NCBI GenBank assembly: GCA_902603555.1
Contig: CACKVD010000001.1
Coordinates: 1-64,000 of the forward strand
Origin: an uncultured Pelagibacteraceae bacterium
GTDB taxonomy: Bacteria; Pseudomonadota; Alphaproteobacteria; Pelagibacterales; Pelagibacteraceae
Direction of reading: 5' to 3'
Length of the DNA stretch: 64,000 nt
Within the stretch, counting starts at the first letter, position 1; each line of letters begins with the position of its first letter. This document shows, piece by piece, positions 17,662-26,024 of the stretch. Both the position numbers and the translations under genes were made by a program. The notes under the pieces were generated by a model. That model was not told the DNA's origin. It worked only from the letters and a program-made list of their open reading frames with translations, and made no database searches.

Positions 17662-18318
17662 TTACCCTTTTTTATAATTTTTAGCCTTATCTAAAACTTT
17701 CTTCATTTCTTCAAAAGAAAGAATCTTTGGCTTTCCTAACTTTAGAGCAATAGTGTATTGATGACAAATATTTTCTACCTCTTGTGCAAGTTCAAATGCA
17801 TCTTCTAAATTTTTTCCAAAAGCAACCTGGCCGTGATTAGACATCAAGCAAGCACTTCTATTTTCTAAAGCTTTAATTACATTATTAGAGAGCTCTTCTG
17901 TTCCAAAAGTAGCGTAATCAGCGCATTTAATATCTTCACCTCCAGCAAGTGCAATCATGTAATGAAATGGTGGTATTGTTTTTCCATGTGAAGATACAGC
18001 TGTTGCGTGTGGAGAATGAGCATGAACAATAGCTTGAGCGTCTTTTTTATTAACGTAAATATCTCTATGAAATCTCCATTCAGATGAAGGTTTATTGATT
18101 AAGTCGTTATTTTCTGCCTCTTCATTTAAACCCATAAAAACAATATCTTCCGGTTTTAAAGTTTCATATTTTTTTCCAGAAGGAGTAATTAGATATCCAT
18201 CCTTATCATCCTCTCTCCCTCTTAGGGATATATTGCCAGATCTAAGAGGTGAAAGATTTGTAGAATTTAATTTTAAAGAATATTCAATAATTTTATTTCT
18301 TTGATCTAAATTTTTCAT
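17662..18318 (-). CDS. class II aldolase (methylthioribulose-1-phosphate or fuculose-phosphate aldolase type)
   Basis: A 218-residue zinc aldolase/adducin-family protein: SGNISLRGRE phosphate motif (about 23-32), LITPSGKKYETL, two metal-binding histidines in VHAHSPHATAVS (about 98-109), and a third in CLMSNHGQVAFGKNLEDAFE (about 157-176). Its start overlaps mtnA by 4 bases, and it lies between mtnA and the spermidine-synthase fusion. In the DHAP shunt this family cleaves 5-methylthioribulose-1-phosphate to DHAP and 2-methylthioacetaldehyde. MtnB dehydratase is a close relative and remains possible, but mtnC/mtnD/mtnK are not seen nearby. Confidence 0.8.
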   Translation of the reverse strand: MKNLDQRNKIIEYSLKLNSTNLSPLRSGNISLRGREDDKDGYLITPSGKKYETLKPEDIVFMGLNEEAENNDLINKPSSEWRFHRDIYVNKKDAQAIVHAHSPHATAVSSHGKTIPPFHYMIALAGGEDIKCADYATFGTEELSNNVIKALENRSACLMSNHGQVAFGKNLEDAFELAQEVENICHQYTIALKLGKPKILSFEEMKKVLDKAKNYKKG

Positions 18319-19385
18319 TTAAACAACTTTTTTAATCCCTCTGTTGATGCGCTACAAATACCTTTTTCAGTTATTAATCCAGTTACATATTTTGCTGGTG
18401 TAACGTCAAAAGCTAAATTCATTGCTTTACTTTTCTTTGGGTATATTTGTATTTTATTTATCTTTCCATCTTCATCTAAACCTTCAATATGAGATAGCTC
18501 CTCTGAATTTCTCTCCTCAATAGGAATTTCTTTATGATTTTTTATACTCCAATCAATTGTCGAGCTTGGAAGAGCAACATAAAAAGGAATATTATTATCA
18601 TGAGCTGCCAGTGCTTTAAGATAAGTTCCAACTTTATTACAAACATCCCCATTAGATAAAGTTCTATCTGTTCCAACGATACACATATCAACCTCACCTC
18701 TTTGCATTAAAATACCACCAGTATTATCTGCAATGATTGTATTTTTGATTCCCTCTTCATTTAACTCATAAGAAGTTAAATTAGCTCCTTGATTTCTTGG
18801 TCTTGTTTCATCAGCCCAAACATGAACTGGAATTCCTTTCTTATGTGCATGATAAATTGGAGAAGTTGCAGTTCCCCAATTTATTGTTGCAAGCCAACCA
18901 GCATTACAATGAGTTAAAATATTTACTGTATCTTTTTTTTTATTATAGATTTCCTCTATAATTTTAAGTCCATTCAAGCCTATATTTTCACAAAATTTTA
19001 TATCTTCTTCACAAATTTCTTGAGCTTCACTAAGAGCTATTTCTAAAATTTTATCATTATTAACTCCTAATAATTTATTCATCATTCTATCAACAGCCCA
19101 CTTTAAATTTATTGCTGTTGGTCTTGAACTAATTAAATTTTCTGCTGATTTCTTTAAAAAAGATTGATCATTATTTTCAAGGATTGCCAAAACTAATCCA
19201 TAAGCAGCAGTAGCTCCAATTAAAGGAGCACCTCTTACTTCCATTACTTTTATTGCATTTATCGCATCATTTACTGTTTTAAGATCTTTTATAATAAATT
19301 GGTGTGGAAGTTTTGTTTGATCAATAATTTTTACAACATTGTTTTCAAACCAGATTGTGCGGTATTCTTTACCTTCAATTTTCAT
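18315..19385 (-). CDS. mtnA: S-methyl-5-thioribose-1-phosphate isomerase
   Basis: A 356-residue sugar-phosphate isomerase related to eIF2B. Motifs: VRGAPLIGATAAYGL, RPTAINLKWAVDRM, the catalytic cysteine in LTHCNAGWLATINWGTA, VWADETRPRNQGANLTSYEL, IADNTGG and the catalytic aspartate in GTDRTLSNGDVCNKVGTY. It converts MTR-1-P from MtnP into MTRu-1-P for the downstream aldolase. The coding sequence overlaps mtnP by 4 bases and the aldolase by 4 bases, a tightly coupled operon. Confidence 0.96.
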   Translation of the reverse strand: MKIEGKEYRTIWFENNVVKIIDQTKLPHQFIIKDLKTVNDAINAIKVMEVRGAPLIGATAAYGLVLAILENNDQSFLKKSAENLISSRPTAINLKWAVDRMMNKLLGVNNDKILEIALSEAQEICEEDIKFCENIGLNGLKIIEEIYNKKKDTVNILTHCNAGWLATINWGTATSPIYHAHKKGIPVHVWADETRPRNQGANLTSYELNEEGIKNTIIADNTGGILMQRGEVDMCIVGTDRTLSNGDVCNKVGTYLKALAAHDNNIPFYVALPSSTIDWSIKNHKEIPIEERNSEELSHIEGLDEDGKINKIQIYPKKSKAMNLAFDVTPAKYVTGLITEKGICSASTEGLKKLFK

Positions 19386-20254
19386 TTATTTAAAACCCTA
19401 CCCGCAACTGTTTTTAATTTATCTTTAGTTTTTTGTGTTCTTTTTTCAGGTGCTGTGATAATGGCAACGTCTAAACAATTATTAGTTGGGTCTTTAGGAT
19501 TAATATGATTTTCAAAATTTTCTATTAAGTTCTTAATCATATTTTTTGCCTTAGCAGCATTACCTAATAAAACTTTTACTACTTGTTGCACATCAACATT
19601 CTCATGATCTGGATGCCAACAATCATAGTCTGTTACCATTGATACTGATGCATATCTAATTTCTGCTTCCCTTGCCAATTTTGCTTCAGGCATGTTTGTC
19701 ATACCAATTACATCTGCTTTCCATGATCGATATAAATTAGATTCTGCTAATGTAGAAAATTGTGGGCCCTCCATTACAACATATGTACCGTTTCTTTGAT
19801 ATTCTATTTTTTCTTTTTTAATTGCTTCTTCACATGCATTCATCAAACCACTTGAAGTTGGATGGGCCATTGACACATGAGCAACAATTTCCTCATCAAA
19901 AAAAGTTTTTTCTCTTGCAAAAGTTCTATCAATAAACTGATCAATGATAACAAATTTACCAGGTGGAAGATCTTCTTTTAAAGAACCTACAGCTGAGACT
20001 GAAACTATATCTGTAACACCTAACTGTTTAAGAGCATCTATATTTGCTCTAAAGTTTATTTTACTCGGTGAAATAGCATGACCTCTTCCATGTCTTGGTA
20101 AGAAATATACATCTTTATTATTATAATTAGTTTTTAAAATTTTATCTGAGGGTTTTCCCCATGGAGTTTTTAGATCTAATAATTCCCTATCTTTAAACTC
20201 TTCAACATCATATAAACCACTACCACCAATAATTGCTAATTTGTTAATTGTCAT
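19382..20254 (-). CDS. mtnP: S-methyl-5'-thioadenosine phosphorylase
   Basis: A 290-residue purine nucleoside phosphorylase family member: AIIGGSGLYDVEEF, phosphate-binding RHGRGHAISP, SAVGSLKEDL, and the substrate motif VMEGPQFSTLAESNLYRSW followed by IGMTNMPEAKLAREAEIRYASVSMVTDYD. It phosphorolyses MTA, released by the spermidine-synthase domain encoded in the same operon, to adenine and MTR-1-P. Adenine is then salvaged by Apt, encoded divergently 38 bases away. It is the first gene of the minus-strand unit mtnP-mtnA-aldolase-speHE. Confidence 0.96.
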   Translation of the reverse strand: MTINKLAIIGGSGLYDVEEFKDRELLDLKTPWGKPSDKILKTNYNNKDVYFLPRHGRGHAISPSKINFRANIDALKQLGVTDIVSVSAVGSLKEDLPPGKFVIIDQFIDRTFAREKTFFDEEIVAHVSMAHPTSSGLMNACEEAIKKEKIEYQRNGTYVVMEGPQFSTLAESNLYRSWKADVIGMTNMPEAKLAREAEIRYASVSMVTDYDCWHPDHENVDVQQVVKVLLGNAAKAKNMIKNLIENFENHINPKDPTNNCLDVAIITAPEKRTQKTKDKLKTVAGRVLNK

Positions 20255-20291
20255 ATAAAAGATTTTATTATTATATATAAAAAAAACTATA

Positions 20292-20819
20292 ATGAATTTA
20301 AAAGATTTTATTAGATCTATCCCAGATTATCCAAAAAAAGGGATTTTATTTAGAGATATTACAACCCTCATAAAAGATGAAAAAGCTTTTGCCGAAACAG
20401 TTAATCGAATAGTTGAGAAATCGAAAAAGTTCGAATTTGATAAAGTGGCTGCAATTGAGTCTAGAGGTTTCGTATTTGCATCAGCTGTTTCATATATATT
20501 AAAAAAACCCTTCATCATGCTTAGAAAAAAGAATAAACTACCAGCAGATGTTCACTCTATAGATTTTGAATTAGAGTATGGAACTGCAACAATTGAAGTG
20601 CACAAAGACTCAATTGAAGAAAATGAAAATGTTCTAATTATTGATGATTTAATAGCTACAGGTGGAACAGCAGAAGCTGCAGCAAAATTAATTGAAATGT
20701 CAAAGGGTAAGGTTGCTGCTTTTATTTTTGTTATAAATTTATTTGATCTTGGCGGATGTGATACATTGATTAAAAACCACTATAAAGTAGAAAATTTGAT
20801 AGAGTTTCCTGGTCATTAA
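20292..20819 (+). CDS. apt: adenine phosphoribosyltransferase
   Basis: A 175-residue type I phosphoribosyltransferase. The conserved start DFIRSIPDYPKKGILFRDIT, AAIESRGFVFASAV, and the PRPP-binding VLIIDDLIATGGTAEAA (about residues 116-132) are all present. It converts adenine to AMP and completes MTA salvage started by MtnP. It is divergent from mtnP, and its stop codon is adjacent to the convergent tRNA-Met gene. Confidence 0.97.
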   Translation: MNLKDFIRSIPDYPKKGILFRDITTLIKDEKAFAETVNRIVEKSKKFEFDKVAAIESRGFVFASAVSYILKKPFIMLRKKNKLPADVHSIDFELEYGTATIEVHKDSIEENENVLIIDDLIATGGTAEAAAKLIEMSKGKVAAFIFVINLFDLGGCDTLIKNHYKVENLIEFPGH

Positions 20820-20820
20820 T

Positions 20821-20897
20821 TGGTAGCGGGAAGTGGGATCGAACCACTGACCTCGGGCTTATGAGTCCCGCGCTCTAACCAACTGAGCTACCCCGCC
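20821..20897 (-). tRNA. tRNA-Met (CAT), elongator type
   Basis: A 77-nt cloverleaf including an encoded 3' CCA (complement of 20821-20823). On the minus strand it has the acceptor GGCGGGG, D-arm GCTCAGTTGGTTAGAGC, anticodon loop CTCATAA with CAT, and T-arm around GTTCGATCC. The 1-72 and 7-66 pairs are G-U and the base of the anticodon stem next to the loop is A-G. The canonical initiator features (unpaired position 1-72 C-A, three G-C pairs GGG/CCC before the loop) are not matched, so elongator Met is preferred; lysidine-tRNA-Ile2 (also CAT) is less likely. Confidence 0.93.
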
Positions 20898-20912
20898 TTT
20901 TATAGAGCATGA

Positions 20913-20940
20913 TTTATAATAGTTTAATATTTTGATTCAA
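20913..20940 (-). promoter_or_regulatory. probable promoter of the tRNA-Met gene
   Basis: Upstream of the tRNA on the minus strand, a TTGAAT -35 (20935-20940) and a TATAAA -10 (20913-20918) are separated by 16 bases. This places the start about 8-10 bases before the mature tRNA 5' end. Confidence 0.45.
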
Positions 20941-20993
20941 TATCAATTAATGAACTATATGCTTATATTTTAGGTAAAATAAGTTGATTTTGA

Positions 20994-21227
20994 TTAAAAA
21001 ATTATTAATCCAAACAAAACTAAAGCAGAGGATGCTGCCGCAGAAAAATATAGTTTTTTTCTAGACTCGTTTTTTTGGCTATTTCTAACTCTATTTAATA
21101 AAACATTAATATCAGTACTTTTAGATAAATTTTTAGATGAGTTTTTATCAAAATATTTAGAAACTAATTTATCTTTTATAATCTGAGTAGTATTTTTCAC
21201 ATCCATATTTAACCATTTATTCTTCAT
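20994..21227 (-). CDS. small tail-anchored protein, paralogue of the next gene
   Basis: A 77-residue protein with a polar, Lys/Ser/Asn-rich N-terminal region and one C-terminal membrane helix (about residues 61-77, SAAASSALVLFGLIIF). The segment STDINVLLNRVRNSQKNESRKKLYF aligns with VDINVLKSKLQETESKEFKKNVYI in the neighbouring gene at 21242-21472, so the two arose by duplication. A second start (Met8, MDVKNTT) is equally possible. No family is recognised. Confidence 0.6.
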   Translation of the reverse strand: MKNKWLNMDVKNTTQIIKDKLVSKYFDKNSSKNLSKSTDINVLLNRVRNSQKNESRKKLYFSAAASSALVLFGLIIF

Positions 21228-21241
21228 ATTTGCAAATTTCG

Positions 21242-21472
21242 TTATAAAGAGAGATAAATTCCTAGAACACCGAGTGCTAAAATTAGTGAAGAAAGAATAT
21301 AAACATTTTTTTTAAATTCTTTACTTTCAGTCTCCTGAAGTTTTGATTTTAAAACATTTATATCTACTCTATTTGAGCTGATTTTATCAGTTTTTAAAGG
21401 CTTTTCAGAAACTCCAATATCATTTGGGGTCTCGATATTAGTATTATTATCTGCAAAGCCTTTAGTAGTCAT
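21242..21472 (-). CDS. small tail-anchored protein, paralogue of the previous gene
   Basis: A 76-residue protein built like its neighbour: a polar probably disordered first 40 residues, the shared DINVL-(14)-KK core, and a C-terminal membrane helix YILSSLILALGVLGIYLSL. It is the first gene of the pair, with a 14-base gap to the second, and is divergent from the double winged-helix regulator gene. Function unknown; size and topology suggest a membrane-tethered adaptor or regulator. Confidence 0.6.
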   Translation of the reverse strand: MTTKGFADNNTNIETPNDIGVSEKPLKTDKISSNRVDINVLKSKLQETESKEFKKNVYILSSLILALGVLGIYLSL

Positions 21473-21584
21473 ATAATAAACTAATCACAATCATTTCAAT
21501 CTATCAATTTACTGCGAGTTCAAAGTGGGTCACTATTTGGTTGACACCTGTTCATTTTGGGTTTCTTATCTGGTTTTTACAACT

Positions 21585-22604
21585 ATGAGCTTAAGACAAA
21601 TAGATTTTTCAAAAGTACTAAGTGATGATCAGGTTTATGATCATATGATGGCCAGATACGATCTATTAGGAAAAGATTGGATCAATCACCAATGGAGATG
21701 GATGAATGCAGTTTATCAAGCTTTCAATGATCATTATAAATATATGATTATCATTTCACTTGTTGAAAAAACTTTACAGTTTTATGATCAAATGAATATT
21801 AAGTTAACCTACGAACAATATTATTCAAAAAATTTTCTCCAAATAGATAAATTTAGTATCACAGAACTATGTGAAAAACTTCAATTACCCAAAGAAACTG
21901 TTAGAAGAAAAGTTTTAGAACTAGAAAAATTGGGAGTTCTAAAAAGACAAAAAAAACAAATCATCATTGATCGAAGAACCTTTACTTTTATTAAACCTGA
22001 AAAACAAATGAAATATACATCTGCCTATATTTTAAAAATTTCAGAAATACTTAGTAAAGAAAGACTTTACTCAAAAAAACTTGATGCAAAAATGATTGAA
22101 AATGTCTTAAAGAAAAATTTTTCTATTTGTTGGCGATGGTTTTATAGGATGCAAATTCCAATGGTTATTGGATACCATGAAATGTTTGAGGACTTAACAA
22201 CATTTCACGTTTGGGGGACGGTTTGTATGAATCAAGCTTTTAATTATAGTGCAACCTTAGACAAAAAGAATGGTTCCAATCAAGTACATGATTATATAAA
22301 TTTTCAAAGAGAACTATTTAAAGGAGATTATAATCAATTTAATGAAGAGTTGGTGAGAGGTGATAAAGCTAGAAGTAACGGTGTTAGTGCAATGTCTGTT
22401 TCTGATATGACTGGAATTCCTCGAGCAACAGTAATTAGAAAATGTAAGTTTTTAATAAAAAATGAATATTTAAGATTAAATGAAAAAAAACAATATATTT
22501 TAACAGGTTTCAATGTTCAAAGGGTTCTGCCATATCAAAAATTAATTTTTAGAAATAAAGCTAAATTCATTAGAAAAGTTCTTAATCTTTTAACTATTTC
22601 ATAA
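21585..22604 (+). CDS. double winged-helix DNA-binding protein, probable regulator
   Basis: A 339-residue protein when started at MSLRQIDF; an upstream in-frame ATG at 21525 would add 20 hydrophobic residues that do not look like part of the domain. Two winged-helix units are visible: FSITELCEKLQLPKETVRRKVLELEKLGVLKR (about 89-120) and SVSDMTGIPRATVIRKCKFLIKNEYLRL (about 268-295). A helical middle region rich in Trp/Tyr/Met (ICWRWFYRMQIPMVIGYHEM) may sense a ligand or dimerise. I recognise no named family. It lies downstream of, and divergent from, the mini-protein pair. Confidence 0.65.
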   Translation: MSLRQIDFSKVLSDDQVYDHMMARYDLLGKDWINHQWRWMNAVYQAFNDHYKYMIIISLVEKTLQFYDQMNIKLTYEQYYSKNFLQIDKFSITELCEKLQLPKETVRRKVLELEKLGVLKRQKKQIIIDRRTFTFIKPEKQMKYTSAYILKISEILSKERLYSKKLDAKMIENVLKKNFSICWRWFYRMQIPMVIGYHEMFEDLTTFHVWGTVCMNQAFNYSATLDKKNGSNQVHDYINFQRELFKGDYNQFNEELVRGDKARSNGVSAMSVSDMTGIPRATVIRKCKFLIKNEYLRLNEKKQYILTGFNVQRVLPYQKLIFRNKAKFIRKVLNLLTIS

Positions 22605-22676
22605 AAAACTTTTTTTTAAAAAATTTTTTAATATACTGTTAATTCATTATTAATTATTAATTTCATTTAGAGGGAA

Positions 22677-23528
22677 ATGGGAATAGTAACAACAATAGCG
22701 CCAATAGCATTAGCATTAATAATGCTGGGACTAGGTGCGTCTTTAACAGTTCAAGATTTTACCAGAGTAGTTCAAAATCCTAAAGAATTTTTTATTGGAT
22801 TAATTTGTCAGTTGGTATTGCTTCCTATTATTGCATATTTTTTAATAATTATTTTAAAAACTCCAATTGAGTTAGCATTAGGTGTAATGTTAATAGCTGC
22901 AGCACCTGGTGGTGTAACATCAAATGTACTTACAAAATTTGCAAATGGAGATGTTGCACTTTCCATATCTTTAACAGCAATTACAAGTTTAATTAGTATA
23001 GTGTCTGTTCCTTATGTAGTTTTTTTATCAATAGAATTATTTGACATTACATACGTCAAAAAAGAGGTTTCTATGCTCAGTATATCTTTTAAGATGTTTT
23101 TGGTTGTAACTGTTCCAGTATTGATTGGAATGATTATTAGAAAACTTGCAGATAATTTTATTGTAAACAATATGAAAATTATCAATAAAATATCCATTGG
23201 TTTATTCAGCATTGTTTTTATTGCTATCTATATCGAGGAATGGGATAGCATAGTTATGTTTTTAGAAAAAGCTGGAATGATTGCTTTTACTTTAAATGTT
23301 ACAATGATGATTGTAGCTTTTTATATTGCTAAATTTTTTGCAACAGGGGTTGCTCAAAGAAGATGCATATCTCTAGAGGCTGGTCTCCAAAATGGAACTT
23401 TGGCAGTTTTTGTGGGAATACAATTATTTGGTAATGATATGATATATATGGTTCCAACTGCCGCTTATGCATTAATCATGATGGCAACTTCAGTAATTTT
23501 TGTTTTTATTTTAAGAAGACAAACTTAA
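22677..23528 (+). CDS. bile acid:sodium symporter (BASS) family transporter
   Basis: A 283-residue protein with nine or ten membrane helices. Family motifs include MLGLGASLTVQDF near the N-terminus, the unwound-helix crossover AAPGGVTSNVLTKFANGDVALSISLTA (about 78-104) and EAGLQNGTLAVFVG (about 233-246), which together hold two sodium ions and the substrate. Bacterial members carry organic anions such as pyruvate or pantoate; the substrate here is unknown. A GAGGG-like ribosome site precedes the start. Confidence 0.88.
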   Translation: MGIVTTIAPIALALIMLGLGASLTVQDFTRVVQNPKEFFIGLICQLVLLPIIAYFLIIILKTPIELALGVMLIAAAPGGVTSNVLTKFANGDVALSISLTAITSLISIVSVPYVVFLSIELFDITYVKKEVSMLSISFKMFLVVTVPVLIGMIIRKLADNFIVNNMKIINKISIGLFSIVFIAIYIEEWDSIVMFLEKAGMIAFTLNVTMMIVAFYIAKFFATGVAQRRCISLEAGLQNGTLAVFVGIQLFGNDMIYMVPTAAYALIMMATSVIFVFILRRQT

Positions 23529-25973
23529 TTAGAGATTTTTAAAATCTGTTCGTTTTAGGGGCTCTGATTGGACTGAGATAGGATATTTTTTTTTTTCTAC
23601 TTCAATAAATAAATTCTTAGATTGAAGTTCATCATTAGATAAATCATTTTTAATATAACCAAATACTAAATTCTTTTTAAAATTAAATGAATAATTTCCT
23701 GATGTGGACCTTCCTATAATTTTATCATCAATATAAATGGGCTCGTCATTAAGCAATAATGGTTTTCCAGGTTCACTTTCTTTTAAAGTAAACATCGCAA
23801 ATCTAGTTTTAACTTTTTCTTGTTTAATTTTTTCAAGAGCTTGTTTGCCTATAAAATCAACTTCTTTTTTAGAGCTAATTGTAAAAGATAATCCTGCTTG
23901 ATATTGATTTTCCTCAGGAGAAATATCATGTCCCCAATGTAAAAATCCACTTTCCATTCGCATAATATCCATTGCATGCATGCCACAGTTGGAAAGATTA
24001 AAATCTTTACCTTTATTTATTATTAATTCGTAGATTTTTTTAGCATCATTGAAATTCACATATAATTCGTAACCTAATTCACCCACATAAGATAATCTTT
24101 GTGCCCAGATTTTAACTCCATCAATTGTAATAAACTTTGCAAATCCAAATTTAAAATTGTCATTATCAAAATTATCTTTACTCAAAGTTTTAATTAGATC
24201 TCTGCTTTTTGGACCAAACAATCCAAATACACATAGATCATCTGTGATATCTTTCAGTTTAATATCTTTTGAAAGGTGTTTTTTTATGTGAAATTTATCT
24301 CTTTCTCTTGTTGCGGCTGAGCTTATTATTCTAAAATGATTTTCTTCAATACAAACAACTGTTAAATCTGTTTCTATTCCACCATCTAGATTAAGCATAT
24401 GAGTATAGATACATTTACCTGGTTCATTTTTAATATTGGCTGTACAAATTTTTTGTAGTTCTTGATGTGCTTTATCTGACTTTATTTCAAATTTGGAAAA
24501 AGGTGTTAAATCAAATAAACCAACATTTTTTATGGTATTATTGGTTTCATACTCTGCCGAAGGATACCAACTTTGATAATTATAACTGTATTCATATTCA
24601 GCTTTTTCTCCATCTAAAGCGAACCACATTGGTCTTTCGTATCCACCTGAAACTCCAAAACAAGCTCCAAAACTTTTTAAATTATCATGATGTGGAAGAG
24701 TTTTGATATTTCTAGAGGTTTTATGTTGTTTAAATGGCCAGTGCATTCCATACAAGTCACCTAATGACTCTGTAATTCTTTTTTTAATAAATCCTAATTC
24801 TGAATGAAATTTTTGAAATCTTTTAATATCGTAACTAAAAATATCTTCATTGATATGACCAGTCATTAACCATTCTGCTGCAACCTTACCAACACCACCT
24901 CCGCTTCCTATTCCAATGCTATTTAATCCACAGCATACAAAAAAGTTTTTAATTTCTGGAACTTCACCTAATAAAGTATTTGTATCTGGTGTGAATGACT
25001 CTGGTCCTGAGAAAAATTTTCTAATACCTGCGGTCTCTAATATTGGAAATCTTTTAATAGCAGATACTAAATAAGGTTCGAAATGTTCAAAATTTTCTTG
25101 AAATTCACCAAATGAAAAATCCTCTGGCACTTTATTTGTCTTGTTCCAAGCAGGAATAGAATTTCCCTCAAAAATACCAACTAATATTTTACCAGCATCT
25201 TCTTTAATATAAGTTCGATTATCAAAATCTCTAACAACTGGTAAAGTCTTAGAAAGATTTTCTATGGGCTCAGTTATAATATAAAAATGTTCAGCAGGAT
25301 AAAGTGGGATACTTACTCCTACTTTCTCACCAATTTGTCTAGACCACATCCCTGAAGCTAAAACTATATATTCACAATCAATTTTGTAACCATTAACTTT
25401 TACTCCTGAAATTTTTCCATTTTTAGTTAATATTTCATCCACTGGTGATTTTTCAAAAATTTGTGCCCCATATTTTTTTGCGCCTTTAGCAAGCATGTGT
25501 GTAACACCTGATGGATCAGCAGCACCATCACCAGGCATTAAAATTCCACCGATAACTTCATCAGTATTAATTATTGGGTAATCTTTTTTGATTTGATCTT
25601 TATCAAGAATTCTTACATCAACATCGTAAAGTTGAGCAGTTGTTGCTTGTCGTTGAAGTTCTTGCCACCTTCCTTTATTTTGCGCAATTGAAAGTGCACC
25701 ATTTAATTTTAAACCTGCAGAATGATCAACTTCTTTTTCAAGTTCTTTATACAAGTCTAAAGTATATTTTCTTATTTTAGTTATTGCCGCTGAAGGACCT
25801 AATTGACTTACAAGTCCTGCCGCATGCCAAGTTGTTCCAGATGTTAACTGATCTCTTTCTAAAAGAATTGTATCTTTCCAACCAAATTTAGCTAAATGAT
25901 AAGCAACAGAACAGCCGACTACACCTCCTCCTATAACTACAACCTTGCATTTATCAGGAATTTTCTTATTCAT
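23529..25973 (-). CDS. dimethylglycine/sarcosine dehydrogenase-like FAD enzyme with GcvT domain
   Basis: An 814-residue fusion. The N-terminal FAD oxidoreductase (about 1-430) begins VVVIGGGVVGCSVAYHLA. It contains TSGTTWHAAGL, whose His corresponds to the covalent FAD attachment site of dimethylglycine dehydrogenase. A linker domain and a GcvT-like tetrahydrofolate domain (about 440-810) follow, with GLFDLTPFSKFEI, WAQRLSYVGELGYELYV and DIMRMESGFLHWGHDI. The enzyme should demethylate an N-methyl amino acid and pass the C1 unit to folate, in glycine betaine breakdown. Which methylated glycine is used cannot be told. It converges exactly on the BASS carrier gene with no gap. Confidence 0.9.
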   Translation of the reverse strand: MNKKIPDKCKVVVIGGGVVGCSVAYHLAKFGWKDTILLERDQLTSGTTWHAAGLVSQLGPSAAITKIRKYTLDLYKELEKEVDHSAGLKLNGALSIAQNKGRWQELQRQATTAQLYDVDVRILDKDQIKKDYPIINTDEVIGGILMPGDGAADPSGVTHMLAKGAKKYGAQIFEKSPVDEILTKNGKISGVKVNGYKIDCEYIVLASGMWSRQIGEKVGVSIPLYPAEHFYIITEPIENLSKTLPVVRDFDNRTYIKEDAGKILVGIFEGNSIPAWNKTNKVPEDFSFGEFQENFEHFEPYLVSAIKRFPILETAGIRKFFSGPESFTPDTNTLLGEVPEIKNFFVCCGLNSIGIGSGGGVGKVAAEWLMTGHINEDIFSYDIKRFQKFHSELGFIKKRITESLGDLYGMHWPFKQHKTSRNIKTLPHHDNLKSFGACFGVSGGYERPMWFALDGEKAEYEYSYNYQSWYPSAEYETNNTIKNVGLFDLTPFSKFEIKSDKAHQELQKICTANIKNEPGKCIYTHMLNLDGGIETDLTVVCIEENHFRIISSAATRERDKFHIKKHLSKDIKLKDITDDLCVFGLFGPKSRDLIKTLSKDNFDNDNFKFGFAKFITIDGVKIWAQRLSYVGELGYELYVNFNDAKKIYELIINKGKDFNLSNCGMHAMDIMRMESGFLHWGHDISPEENQYQAGLSFTISSKKEVDFIGKQALEKIKQEKVKTRFAMFTLKESEPGKPLLLNDEPIYIDDKIIGRSTSGNYSFNFKKNLVFGYIKNDLSNDELQSKNLFIEVEKKKYPISVQSEPLKRTDFKNL

Positions 25974-26024
25974 ATTTATTTTGTTTAAACTAATATTTTA
26001 ATGTTATTAAGTAATTATTATTAA

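Noticed and set aside
20821..20897. Initiator tRNA-fMet
   Set aside because: The anticodon stem lacks the three G-C pairs next to the loop and the acceptor end does not have the C-A mismatch.
21525..21584. Upstream start for the double winged-helix protein
   Set aside because: The extra 20 residues are hydrophobic and unrelated to the following domain; the ATG at 21585 fits the domain start better.
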